A DNA stretch of 19,372 bases. Origin: an uncultured Bacteroides sp. (GTDB taxonomy: Bacteria > Bacteroidota > Bacteroidia > Bacteroidales > Bacteroidaceae). Both the position numbers and the translations under genes were made by a program. The stretch is taken from assembly GCF_910585845.1 (NCBI RefSeq), contig NZ_CAJUHF010000057.1:1-19372 (forward strand), given 5' to 3'. The stretch's first letter is position 1. Each line of letters opens with the position of its first letter. The notes beneath the pieces are model-generated. The model did no database searches. It was not told the origin of the DNA and worked only from the letters and a program-made list of their open reading frames with translations. Positions 1 through 6,813 of the stretch are shown piece by piece.

Positions 1-351
1 TTTTATCAAGCTGTGCAAAAGCAAAGCACGCCCTTCTAAAAAGGATATAACGATATCATAAGAACCGTTTATCCGTTTTCGGAGCTGATACTTAAGCAAA
101 AAAGAGAAGCCGTTATATCTTTTATAATAACGAAAAGCCTTGCGGCAAAACGTATGATTTCTCTTGTACAAAGAAATAAGTTCAACTTCTTTTGGAATAT
201 CATTCTTATATACTCCATCAGGATAAGCTATCAAAAGAGAAACATGATAGAGGGAATAATCAAATCTCCTGAGCAAGTCCAACAAAACTTTTTCGGCTCC
301 ACCACCACGTAAATTCTCAATTATAAATAATATCTCTTTTTTTGGCATCAT
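1..351 (-). CDS. Glycosyltransferase family 4 (GT4), N-terminal 117 residues only, cut by window edge
   Basis: Reading the reverse strand from the ATG at 349-351 gives an open frame of 117 codons with no stop before base 1, so the gene continues outside the window. The protein begins MMPKKEILFIIENLRGGGAE. The hydrophobic strand followed by N-L-R-G-G-G-A-E-K is the classic donor-domain start of GT-B fold GT4 enzymes (PF13439/PF00534 type), which transfer sugars from nucleotide donors at the inner face of the cytoplasmic membrane. The start codon directly abuts the stop codon of the upstream GT14 gene (TAA at 352-354), which implies co-transcription and probably translational coupling. A second ATG immediately follows the first, so either could be the start. 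The catalytic C-terminal half is not visible, so sugar specificity cannot be inferred. The role in surface-glycan or LOS assembly is inferred from the neighbours. Confidence 0.88.
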   Translation of the reverse strand, partial: MMPKKEILFIIENLRGGGAEKVLLDLLRRFDYSLYHVSLLIAYPDGVYKNDIPKEVELISLYKRNHTFCRKAFRYYKRYNGFSFLLKYQLRKRINGSYDIVISFLEGRALLLHSLIK

Positions 352-1233
352 TTACCCATTCCTAAACTTTTTTCTAATTAACTCCACCACTTCCATATGC
401 TCAGAACTGAACTTACGGGCAAAAAGCTGTTCTGCCTGAAGCAGCTCCTCATAATTTTGCTGACGCCATACATAAGGTGCTCCCCTCGTCCAATCTATCA
501 GACGCATATTGCCCCCATTATTGTTATCAAGACGATAGATATTCCCTTTAAAAGGTGAATTCCACAAAATGGTTTGCACAAATATCTCGTCAGGACACAA
601 CGTGTACTTAAAGCGTTTCAGTACAAAAGCCTTTTCCTTTACTATATATCGGCAGAAATCATCGGTTATACTGAACCATTGAGAACCTTTCTGAAAGCCA
701 ATCTCACTTTTCCTGCGAAAACGTATCAACTTCTGGAAAATCAACACCAAATTGTAGAAGGGCATAGTGAAAGCATGCCACTTATCATTAGGACGCAAAC
801 TTTTAGTAAACAAATAATAACGTGAGACTTTACGGTCCAGATCCTTCTGATGTTCCGTACTCTGCCAATATCCAACAAATTCCTTTCCTGCATTACGCTG
901 AAAGAAATCATGAATATAGTCCTGACTCTTTATTGGCAGATCAGCACCCGACAAAAGATGATAGTACAAATAACTACCATGTTTTAACGCAGTCTCCATC
1001 AAGATAAACTCAGCCTCAACCAAACTGATATCTCCCCAATAAAGTTTAATTGAATCTTGTATGATATAAAATCCTGCATGTGACATTTGATAGTCCCGCA
1101 TTTTTTTGCGCAACATTCTCGAACGACGATCAATAAAAAGATAAATATCATTCCTTTCATCATCGAGCATCGCCAAAAGACTCTTCAATATCGAGTATTC
1201 ATTATGTGCTATAATTAAATAAGCATGCTTCAT
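352..1233 (-). CDS. Core-2/I-branching beta-1,6-N-acetylglucosaminyltransferase-like glycosyltransferase (GT14)
   Basis: This is a 293-residue protein of the Branch family (PF02485, CAZy GT14). Visible hallmarks are the N-terminal strand MKHAYLIIAHNE, F-I-D-R-R-S at about 33-38, the strongly conserved YHLLSGADLPI at 91-101, GSQWFSIT at 183-190, and C-P-D-E-I-F at 213-218. In the last motif the Glu of P-D-E matches the catalytic-base motif of this inverting family. Bacterial members attach GlcNAc, xylose or related sugars to surface glycans; the actual donor and acceptor here are unknown. No signal peptide or membrane segment is evident, consistent with a cytosolic, membrane-associated enzyme. 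It is first in a two-gene unit with the GT4 gene that abuts it, and it is divergent from glf. A promoter-like box lies about 45 nt upstream. The family call is firm, the substrate is not. Confidence 0.9.
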   Translation of the reverse strand: MKHAYLIIAHNEYSILKSLLAMLDDERNDIYLFIDRRSRMLRKKMRDYQMSHAGFYIIQDSIKLYWGDISLVEAEFILMETALKHGSYLYYHLLSGADLPIKSQDYIHDFFQRNAGKEFVGYWQSTEHQKDLDRKVSRYYLFTKSLRPNDKWHAFTMPFYNLVLIFQKLIRFRRKSEIGFQKGSQWFSITDDFCRYIVKEKAFVLKRFKYTLCPDEIFVQTILWNSPFKGNIYRLDNNNGGNMRLIDWTRGAPYVWRQQNYEELLQAEQLFARKFSSEHMEVVELIRKKFRNG

Positions 1234-1275
1234 TAGAAGATTTCTAAAATATGGTTAGGTTGGTTATAATGTTTA

Positions 1276-1283
1276 CAAAAGTA
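1276..1283 (-). promoter_or_regulatory. Bacteroides-type -7 box for the GT14/GT4 unit
   Basis: On the minus strand the sequence reads TACTTTTG, a perfect match to the Bacteroides -7 consensus TAnnTTTG. It lies 42 nt upstream of the ATG at 1233. No convincing TTTG -33 box was found at the expected 19-21 nt spacing, so the promoter is supported only by the -7 element and its position. Confidence 0.45.
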
Positions 1284-1396
1284 CACTATATTTTAATACG
1301 TTGTTCATTTCTTACGAAATATTTCATAAATAAAGAGTAAATAACCTTTTTAACGCGCGAATATTGTTCTTTTTCCGCACAAGCCCACCCCTATAT

Positions 1397-1428
1397 TTTG
1401 CATCCTGAACTTTTTTGATTTATCTTTG
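1397..1428 (+). promoter_or_regulatory. Bacteroides sigma-ABfr promoter of glf
   Basis: TTTG at 1397-1400 (-33 box) is separated by 20 nt from TATCTTTG at 1421-1428 (-7 box), both perfect matches to the Bacteroides primary-sigma consensus. Transcription should start near 1434-1436, giving a leader of about 25 nt before the glf ATG at 1460. The gene therefore appears to have its own promoter despite lying inside a cluster of opposite-strand genes. Confidence 0.75.
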
Positions 1429-1459
1429 CGAATAATCCCAAACATAACAACAACTGAGA

Positions 1460-2572
1460 ATGAAACAGTATGATTACCTCATTGTAGGCAGTGGTTTATT
1501 CGGAGCAGTATTTGCCCATGAAGCCCAAAAAGCCGGAAAACATTGTTTAGTCGTAGAGAAACGCCAACACACTGGAGGCAACATCTACTGTGAAGAAATA
1601 GAAGGGATACATGTACACAAATATGGCGCACATATATTCCATACAGATAATAAAAAGGTATGGCAATATGTGAACAGCCTTACCGAATTCAACCGATATA
1701 CCAATTCACCCATAGCCAATTACAAAGGAAAGTTATACAACCTGCCTTTCAACATGAATACATTTCATCAGCTATGGGGCGTAAGTACTCCTGATGAAGC
1801 TAAAGCCAAAATAAAAGAACAATGCAAAAAATATGAACATATAACAACTGCCCGTAACTTAGAAGAGCAAGCCCTAAAATTGTGTGGAGAAGATATCTAC
1901 CAACAATTGATCAAAGGATACACGGAAAAACAATGGGGACGTCCGGCAACACAACTTCCGGCATTCATCATCAAACGTATTCCTTTCCGCTTTATTTTTG
2001 ATAACAATTATTTTAACGACGCTTATCAAGGCATTCCTGTAGGAGGATACAATGCATTGATAAACAATTTATTGAAGGGGATCGAAGTAAGAACAGAAAC
2101 CAATTATCTGGAGTACCGTGATTATCTTGACGGATTGACAGAGCGGATTCTTTATACCGGATGCATTGATGAATATTTCGATTACTGCTATGGACCTTTA
2201 GAGTATCGCAGTCTGTACTTCGAGCATAAAACACTTAAGGGTATGGAAAACTTCCAAGGAAATGCAGTGGTGAACTATACCGATAGGGAGACTCCCTATA
2301 CCCGCATTATCGAACATAAACATTTCGAATACGGGCAACAACCCTCTACTGTCATCACCTATGAATATCCGGACAATTTTGAAAAAGGGAAAGAGCCTTA
2401 TTACCCCATCAACGACGAGACAAATACGCTAATATTTGAAAAATATCAGGCACTGGCGAAGCAAACAAATAACGTATTGTTTGGCGGCAGACTTGCACAA
2501 TACACATATGCCGATATGGACGACACAATAATGGCCGCATTAGACCTGTGGGAAAAAGAAAACAGGACTTAA
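1460..2572 (+). CDS. glf: UDP-galactopyranose mutase
   Basis: This 370-residue flavoenzyme, the normal length for bacterial GLF, interconverts UDP-galactopyranose and UDP-galactofuranose in the cytosol through an FAD N5-sugar adduct. The sequence shows the FAD dinucleotide fold GSGLFG at 10-15, E33 for ribose binding followed by H-T-G-G-N, the substrate-site block HKYGAHIFHT at 53-62, YTEKQWG at 154-160, the active-site arginine region around R173 and R282 (T-R-I-I-E-H), and a C-terminal GGRLAQYTYADMDD block typical of the family. It is on the plus strand, divergent from the GT14 gene and convergent with the GT2 gene that ends at 2581, only 8 bases beyond its stop. It has a perfect Bacteroides promoter. 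It implies that the local glycan contains galactofuranose; the GT2 at 3500-4405 is the best candidate user of its product. Confidence 0.97.
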   Translation: MKQYDYLIVGSGLFGAVFAHEAQKAGKHCLVVEKRQHTGGNIYCEEIEGIHVHKYGAHIFHTDNKKVWQYVNSLTEFNRYTNSPIANYKGKLYNLPFNMNTFHQLWGVSTPDEAKAKIKEQCKKYEHITTARNLEEQALKLCGEDIYQQLIKGYTEKQWGRPATQLPAFIIKRIPFRFIFDNNYFNDAYQGIPVGGYNALINNLLKGIEVRTETNYLEYRDYLDGLTERILYTGCIDEYFDYCYGPLEYRSLYFEHKTLKGMENFQGNAVVNYTDRETPYTRIIEHKHFEYGQQPSTVITYEYPDNFEKGKEPYYPINDETNTLIFEKYQALAKQTNNVLFGGRLAQYTYADMDDTIMAALDLWEKENRT

Positions 2573-2580
2573 GCGCAATC

Positions 2581-3489
2581 TCAACATATTATGTTCTTCT
2601 TGAAGAAATCTGATATAGCGGTATCCGTAAAGATAAATCCGTCCTTATAAAGACGGTCAAAAGCAGGTTTACCGATGACACGATCATATTGTGCCTCTAA
2701 TTTGCCTTCCTTGTATAGTTGATAGAAATAACGCCAATGAACACCACCATGTTTGCTGTTATGTTGTTCCAGCTGTTTACCACCATTAATCATTTTATCC
2801 ATAAAGTGCCTCTTTCCACGTATATTATAATGGTAGACACGTACTTTAGCCTGTTCAGACCATTTAGGAAACATGGCAACTTTATGATTGCCCATGGAAA
2901 TCTGAAGATAACAAGTTGTCCGATGAATGACTTTCTTATTTTGACGTTCGAACAAGGAGTAGCGTGACAGACCATACAACTCCGGTTCAGGAACAGACTT
3001 AACCATCTTATCCCATTGCCAGAAAGGCTTTTCTTCCTCTGGATAAACACTTGCTACCTCACATTCCAACACATTGGCATGAGTAACCGAAAGTTCCGTC
3101 TTAAGATTGCCGGAAGGAGAATACCACAACTCATCCGCATCGGCATTTATCACCCAATCAGCACCATATACATTTTTGGCTTTCCATATCATGCGATCCA
3201 CCCACGCTTTTTGTTCATAATTGGTAGCAGTCTCAGCAATGAACTCTTTCACCCATCCCTTTTCTATATATTTACGGATTATATCCACAGTACGGTCCGT
3301 CGAATTATTATCAGTAATGATGAAACCATCCACTCCCATCGCCTTATGAAACATGAGATTTTCTTCCAGCACATCCTCTTCATTCTTGACCAGCATGGTC
3401 ATTATCAGGCGTGGAGACGGTGTCTGACGAAAGGCTTTATAACTTTCGGCAAGAGCAAGAAATATTTTTTTAAACAGATACAAATTCAT
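2581..3489 (-). CDS. Glycosyltransferase family 2 protein, Glyco_tranf_2_4 type (PF13704-like)
   Basis: This 302-residue protein has a GT-A fold start after a roughly 25-residue N-terminal extension: M-L-V-K-N-E-E-D at 32-39, ITDNNSTDRT at 58-67, and the metal-binding NADADE at 115-120. That set is characteristic of PF13704 (Glyco_tranf_2_4) proteins, which also resemble GT92 enzymes. The remaining half is rich in aromatic and basic residues, with no transmembrane helix, so it is probably cytosolic and peripheral to the membrane. It lies 10 nt downstream of the GT2 gene at 3500-4405 and is the last gene of the three-gene unit read from the promoter at 5262-5292. Its 3' end nearly meets that of glf, with no room for a separate terminator. 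Donor and acceptor are unknown; LOS or surface-glycan assembly is inferred from context. Confidence 0.88.
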   Translation of the reverse strand: MNLYLFKKIFLALAESYKAFRQTPSPRLIMTMLVKNEEDVLEENLMFHKAMGVDGFIITDNNSTDRTVDIIRKYIEKGWVKEFIAETATNYEQKAWVDRMIWKAKNVYGADWVINADADELWYSPSGNLKTELSVTHANVLECEVASVYPEEEKPFWQWDKMVKSVPEPELYGLSRYSLFERQNKKVIHRTTCYLQISMGNHKVAMFPKWSEQAKVRVYHYNIRGKRHFMDKMINGGKQLEQHNSKHGGVHWRYFYQLYKEGKLEAQYDRVIGKPAFDRLYKDGFIFTDTAISDFFKKNIIC

Positions 3490-3499
3490 AATCTATAGT

Positions 3500-4405
3500 T
3501 TATTTATGCTTCATGATTCCAAGTCTTTCGTGTATTCCGTCACGATACGCCTGCCACAAATTGGGGATGTCATGCCATTGCCAAGCATCGGAAAACGGAA
3601 TGGTAAACAAAGCCGTCACAATATATCCCATCACTCCGTTGAAACCGCGAAGATACCTGACAGCTGCATTACGTCCGTAACGATGATTGAGATAAGTGGA
3701 ATTACGTATCTGATAGAATCGTTTCCATTTTTTCTTTTTGTTACGTTCGCTCCAACTGTCGTTCGAAAAGAACTTCTCTTTGTCCATCAAGGCTGTAGGA
3801 ACGTATATAATCTTAAAGCCTGCACGCACAATGCGCAGACAGTAGTCCGTATCATCGCAAAATATAAAAAGTTCGCGATTAGGAAGTCCCACTTTCTCAA
3901 TTGTTTTACGGTGTATGAGGGGACCTTCGAATGCAGTTCCTTTAATTTCGACGGGAGCAGTCACCACTTGTTTCGCCAACTTCCTACCATACATGGAAGA
4001 GAATGGATTGGTCAGATTATACTCCTGAAAATCATTCGTGAATACTTTTCCTTCCAGCAGTCTGCGGGGCGCAAGCACACCAATATCTGCACGTCCGGAC
4101 TCCGCCAACAGTTTTTCCAAACAGTCGGCACGAGGAAAGACATCGTCGTCCATACACCATACCCATTCAGCACCCATCCGATAGGCATGTTCTATTCCTG
4201 TATAAAAACCGCCAGCACCACCTACATTCTCCTGTTCCAATACCACAAGGTCGTCTTGTGTTTTCAGCCATTCGGCAGTCCCGTCCGTACTTCCATTATT
4301 TACCACCACGATGGAAGAAACCGGAACGTTTTGCCGCAAACAGGCGATATTCCGTTTCAATAGCTTCAGTCGATTATACGTAACAACAACAGCAACAACA
4401 TTCAT
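3500..4405 (-). CDS. Glycosyltransferase family 2, galactofuranosyl/rhamnosyltransferase-like
   Basis: This 301-residue GT-A enzyme shows VVVTYNR at 6-12, VVNNGSTDGT at 34-43, QENVGGAGGF at 58-67, the divalent-metal and nucleotide-sugar motif MDDD at 85-88, and F-C-D-D-T-D-Y-C-L-R at 182-191, where the acidic pair is the likely catalytic-base region. Next come F-Y-Q-I-R-N at 230-235 and a hydrophobic C-terminal stretch. The GGAGGF plus DDD plus DD(T/E)xY pattern is typical of the GT2 subgroup that includes GlfT-like galactofuranosyl and WbbL-like rhamnosyl transferases. With glf next door, transfer of Galf is a reasonable inference but not shown. Start: I chose the ATG at 4403-4405 because it begins the conserved first strand. 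Two upstream in-frame ATGs (up to 4435) would overlap the kinase gene and add ten unconserved-looking residues. Confidence 0.9.
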   Translation of the reverse strand: MNVVAVVVTYNRLKLLKRNIACLRQNVPVSSIVVVNNGSTDGTAEWLKTQDDLVVLEQENVGGAGGFYTGIEHAYRMGAEWVWCMDDDVFPRADCLEKLLAESGRADIGVLAPRRLLEGKVFTNDFQEYNLTNPFSSMYGRKLAKQVVTAPVEIKGTAFEGPLIHRKTIEKVGLPNRELFIFCDDTDYCLRIVRAGFKIIYVPTALMDKEKFFSNDSWSERNKKKKWKRFYQIRNSTYLNHRYGRNAAVRYLRGFNGVMGYIVTALFTIPFSDAWQWHDIPNLWQAYRDGIHERLGIMKHK

Positions 4406-4418
4406 GTCATTCAAATCT

Positions 4419-5195
4419 TTAGTAAAGGCCATCAATTTTTCCGTCCTGCGTGCTCCGATAAGCCGCCATCAGTTCATAACACTTTTCAACATCAAAGCCA
4501 CGCAACTTGGCATATTCTTCGGCCATACAACGATGCATCTGCGGGGTAGCAGGCAGACGTTCGAAGTTCTTGCATCCGGCTTTTATGTTCACGTGTCCTA
4601 TATGCATCCGGTTCAGGTCTACTATTTCTATTTTGATTGTATCATCTTCCTGCTTCCGGAAAAGAATATTCCCACGACCATAGTCTTTGTGTGCATAACC
4701 GTTTTCGTGCAAGACTGCCGTAGTACGTCCGATGGCACGTACTACCTCTTCGGAATAATCTATCTGCCGATTAAACAAATCGGAATATACGTAAGGACAA
4801 TCGGACAAGCAACTGACGTAATAACTCCTACCGAACAACAGACCGACACGCTCATCCATCCACGCTACAGGCTGAGGAGTACCGACGCCTATTTCCAAAA
4901 AACGTCTGGCATACAGATAGGAACGCTTGGCTTTCGACGCGCGAAAGACTCCATAAATAAAACGGTTTACCAGATTAGGTCGGTGAAACGACTTCACTAC
5001 ATAAATTTGCCCTCCATATTCCATCTTTCTCAGTTCATTTCGCCCCTTGTGAATCACAGTTCCTTCACCATTCTGAAAGCGTGCGGGCAATGACTTGACA
5101 AAATCTTCCAGATTCTCATAATCAGGATGGACAGTCAATACACATGGATGAAAAAAACGATATATGGCGGTTATCAGCCCCTGCTTTTTTATCAT
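4419..5195 (-). CDS. Lipopolysaccharide kinase (Kdo/WaaP family)-like protein
   Basis: This 258-residue protein has a small protein-kinase-like fold. The visible elements are the ATP-anchoring lysine in Y-V-V-K-S-F (K68), the catalytic loop HKDYGRGN at 169-176 with D171 as general base and N176 as metal ligand, and VDLNR at 192-196, where D193 takes the role of the DFG aspartate. This matches the PF06293 (Kdo/WaaP) group, which phosphorylates Kdo or heptose in the LPS inner core on the cytosolic side. The acceptor here is inferred, not shown. The gene is flanked by glycosyltransferases and is first after the promoter at 5262-5292. Its stop lies 13 nt before the preferred start of the next GT2, so co-expression is likely. 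An alternative is a related kinase of unknown glycan substrate. Confidence 0.88.
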   Translation of the reverse strand: MIKKQGLITAIYRFFHPCVLTVHPDYENLEDFVKSLPARFQNGEGTVIHKGRNELRKMEYGGQIYVVKSFHRPNLVNRFIYGVFRASKAKRSYLYARRFLEIGVGTPQPVAWMDERVGLLFGRSYYVSCLSDCPYVYSDLFNRQIDYSEEVVRAIGRTTAVLHENGYAHKDYGRGNILFRKQEDDTIKIEIVDLNRMHIGHVNIKAGCKNFERLPATPQMHRCMAEEYAKLRGFDVEKCYELMAAYRSTQDGKIDGLY

Positions 5196-5261
5196 AACAT
5201 TTTTTTTCTTGGCTTTTCAAGCTATGCCGTTTCTTAAAAGTCGAAACGACAATATTCGCAA

Positions 5262-5292
5262 CAAATATACAAATATTTAATATATATACAAA
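5262..5292 (-). promoter_or_regulatory. Bacteroides sigma-ABfr promoter of the kinase-GT2-GT2 unit
   Basis: On the minus strand, TTTG at 5289-5292 (-33 box) precedes TATATTTG at 5262-5269 (-7 box) with a 19-nt spacer. Both boxes match the consensus perfectly. The predicted start near 5255 leaves an AT-rich leader of about 60 nt before the kinase ATG. This makes 5195 down to 2581 an independent transcription unit, although read-through from 5351-6067 is possible. Confidence 0.75.
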
Positions 5293-5350
5293 AAACACAC
5301 AAGAAGCCGCACTCACGGTTTCCCTTACCAAACCGATTACAAACCCATTT

Positions 5351-6067
5351 TCAGATTTTATCCAACCCCTTTGTATATTTCAGCCAATAGTACTTCAGCG
5401 GATTTTTATATTTCAGTTGTTTCCACGGGCGACTACTATGCGGGCGATGCCACACAGGAAGCGTAGTGAAGAGATAATTACGGAAACCCTCTTTCAGTGA
5501 TTGGTGGGAAATGGTCACATCGTGCCAATTCTTTTCGGGATTCAACTGATGGAAGTTGAAAGAACGGAGAAAATCCAAAGTCAGAAGCGAACAGCAAAAG
5601 CTACAGTGTTTCTGTTCGGGAAAAACTGAATTTTCGCGCCCTTTGGCAAACAGATAGGGATAGTTGATATCTCCATTTTCATCCACAGTGACAGCAGCAG
5701 CAATACCGCAATCTTTTCTTTCCGAAGCACCATCGAACAGCGACTGCAAGGTATCGCTTTTCACGATAACATCAGACTCCACAATCGCAAGCCCCGCCTC
5801 TTCGGCAACTGCACGTTCCTGTGCCATCTGCAACACCAATAGATAATTGGGTGAAGGATGATCGGTGATTTCCGCAAGGTTTACCAGTTCGAACCCCAAC
5901 CTGCCGGAAGCCTCACGCAGCCGGGACGTATTCTCCTCCGTACTGAAATCGTTGTAAACGGTATAAGTAAAAGGGGTTCTCAAGTTTGATGCCATAATGG
6001 CATCTATCGTCTGCAAGGTAAGCTCGATGGAATCCTTTACAGGTGTGATGATATGGATACGCTTCAT
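5351..6067 (-). CDS. Glycosyltransferase family 2 protein
   Basis: This 238-residue protein starts with the GT-A nucleotide-binding strand MKRIHIITPVKDS. It has V-Y-N-D-F-S-T at 37-43 (the usual N/D-x-S-T turn) and AIVESDVIV at 94-102, where E97-S98-D99 stands in for the DxD metal motif. A cysteine-rich patch, H-C-S-F-C-C, occurs around 153-158. It is short for the family and ends with a basic, aromatic tail (KYYWLKYTKG), suggesting peripheral membrane contact. It is a single gene with its own promoter about 80 nt upstream and is separated from the kinase gene by a 155-nt gap carrying another promoter. Substrate is unknown; its position at the head of the minus-strand glycan genes suggests an early or core-transfer step. 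Confidence 0.85.
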   Translation of the reverse strand: MKRIHIITPVKDSIELTLQTIDAIMASNLRTPFTYTVYNDFSTEENTSRLREASGRLGFELVNLAEITDHPSPNYLLVLQMAQERAVAEEAGLAIVESDVIVKSDTLQSLFDGASERKDCGIAAAVTVDENGDINYPYLFAKGRENSVFPEQKHCSFCCSLLTLDFLRSFNFHQLNPEKNWHDVTISHQSLKEGFRNYLFTTLPVWHRPHSSRPWKQLKYKNPLKYYWLKYTKGLDKI

Positions 6068-6145
6068 TCCTTATAACTGTTTTTTTACCTGTTTCTACAA
6101 ACGGTCATGCCTATACTGTCAGGTAGGCACATTTGTACAACTTGA

Positions 6146-6177
6146 CAAAATTAGGCATTATTTAGCATACTGCCAAA
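6146..6177 (-). promoter_or_regulatory. Bacteroides sigma-ABfr promoter of the GT2 gene at 5351-6067
   Basis: On the minus strand, TTTG at 6174-6177 and TAATTTTG at 6146-6153 are separated by 20 nt. Both are perfect consensus matches. Transcription would start near 6139, giving a leader of about 70 nt before the ATG at 6067. Confidence 0.72.
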
Positions 6178-6349
6178 CAGTTTGTTGCTTTTGTGAACAC
6201 CCCCGCTCTACCTTAAACAAGCTTTGCGTCATTTCAGATAAGTGTTTCGATAATATGCCCGTAGAAAGTCTTCTTTCCCTCCGATGTTTTAAGGGAGAAC
6301 GTTTTCTTGTAAGTCAGTTTTTTGGGGATCATAGTTCTTCTACAAGATG

Positions 6350-6396
6350 TTTCACCATAAACATTTGTGTATTATACAACTAACAAATTGGTGAAA
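6350..6396. repeat. Inverted repeat / hairpin
   Basis: TTTCACCA at 6350-6357 pairs perfectly with TGGTGAAA at 6389-6396. Inside it, ATTTGT at 6363-6368 pairs with ACAAAT at 6383-6388, leaving a 5-nt bulge on the left arm and a 14-nt loop. There is no T-tract on either side, so it is not an obvious intrinsic terminator. It could be an operator, an RNA structure or a remnant of mobile DNA. Confidence 0.6.
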
Positions 6397-6456
6397 GATG
6401 TGAGGGATGGAATATGGTACTTATTTTGATTGTTATTTTAGTTCGAAGAAACTCAT

Positions 6457-6563
6457 CATTACATTATTTGTTATGTTCCATTACATTACTTGTTATGCTC
6501 CATTACATTACTTGTTATGCTCCATTACATTACTTGTTATACTCCATTACATTACTTGTTATG
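6457..6563. repeat. Tandem repeat array, 22-bp unit, about 4.9 copies
   Basis: Units start at 6457, 6479, 6501, 6523 and 6545. The shared core is CATTACATTACTTGTTATG followed by a 3-base tail (TTC, CTC or CTC-like), and the last copy lacks the tail. The copies at 6479 and 6501 are identical; the first has two C-to-T changes and the fourth one G-to-A change. The copies are head to tail with no spacer, so this is not a CRISPR array. Confidence 0.92.
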
Positions 6564-6617
6564 ACATATATCTTTTCCTGATTTCACTAGATACTTTTTT
6601 CTTTTCATTAACTAAAA

Positions 6618-6655
6618 CAGTAGACGGTGTTATAAATTCCCTACTGAATCAGTAG
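6618..6655. repeat. CAGTAG direct copies and palindrome
   Basis: CTACTGAATCAGTAG at 6641-6655 is a perfect 6-bp inverted repeat with a 3-nt centre. Another CAGTAGAC copy sits at 6618-6625, and a degenerate AATAGACAC lies further downstream. The spacing and closeness to the downstream promoter would suit a repressor or regulator site, but this is inference. Confidence 0.4.
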
Positions 6656-6773
6656 ACACACCCCTCAAACTGTGCTGTTTTAATAGACACTCTAGTGACT
6701 CTTATCCCTCTTCCGATCACAGTTTTTCCGAAATTAAAGGAAACCATATTACATGTTTCTTGCAAAATAAATG

Positions 6774-6781
6774 TATCTTTG
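6774..6781 (+). promoter_or_regulatory. Bacteroides-type -7 box of the AAA-ATPase gene
   Basis: TATCTTTG matches TAnnTTTG perfectly and is 32 nt upstream of the ATG at 6814. No good TTTG -33 box is present at 19-21 nt spacing, so the promoter may be weak or activator-dependent. Confidence 0.55.
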
Positions 6782-6813
6782 CATAAAGTCGTAACAACAA
6801 ACAAAAGTCAGAT

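Larger units (their letters stand above)
6068..6813. other. 746-bp gene-free, AT-rich intergenic region
   Basis: No reading frame here has protein-like composition. Frames that cross the tandem repeats (for example 6407-6655 on the plus strand) only translate repeated DNA. The region holds, in order, the minus-strand promoter at 6146-6177, a hairpin at 6350-6396, a 22-bp tandem repeat array at 6457-6563, CAGTAG copies at 6618-6655 and a plus-strand -7 box at 6774-6781. It separates the glycan cluster from the AAA-ATPase gene. The stretch 6180-6345 shows nothing I can name. Confidence 0.7.

Noticed and set aside
3506..4363. Long plus-strand open frame (285 codons) opposite the GT2 gene
   Set aside because: It is fully antisense to a well-supported glycosyltransferase with catalytic motifs. 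Its translation has no recognisable domain and a shadow-like composition.
4311..5093. Plus-strand open frame (260 codons) opposite the kinase gene
   Set aside because: It is antisense to the WaaP-like kinase with intact motifs, and the encoded sequence shows no family features.
6457..6563. Possible CRISPR array
   Set aside because: The repeats are directly adjacent with no unique spacers, and no cas genes are present.
6407..6655. Plus-strand open frame of 82 codons across the tandem repeats
   Set aside because: Its middle is a translation of the 22-bp repeats, giving recurring LHYITCY-like peptides. It has no domain and is better explained as non-coding DNA.
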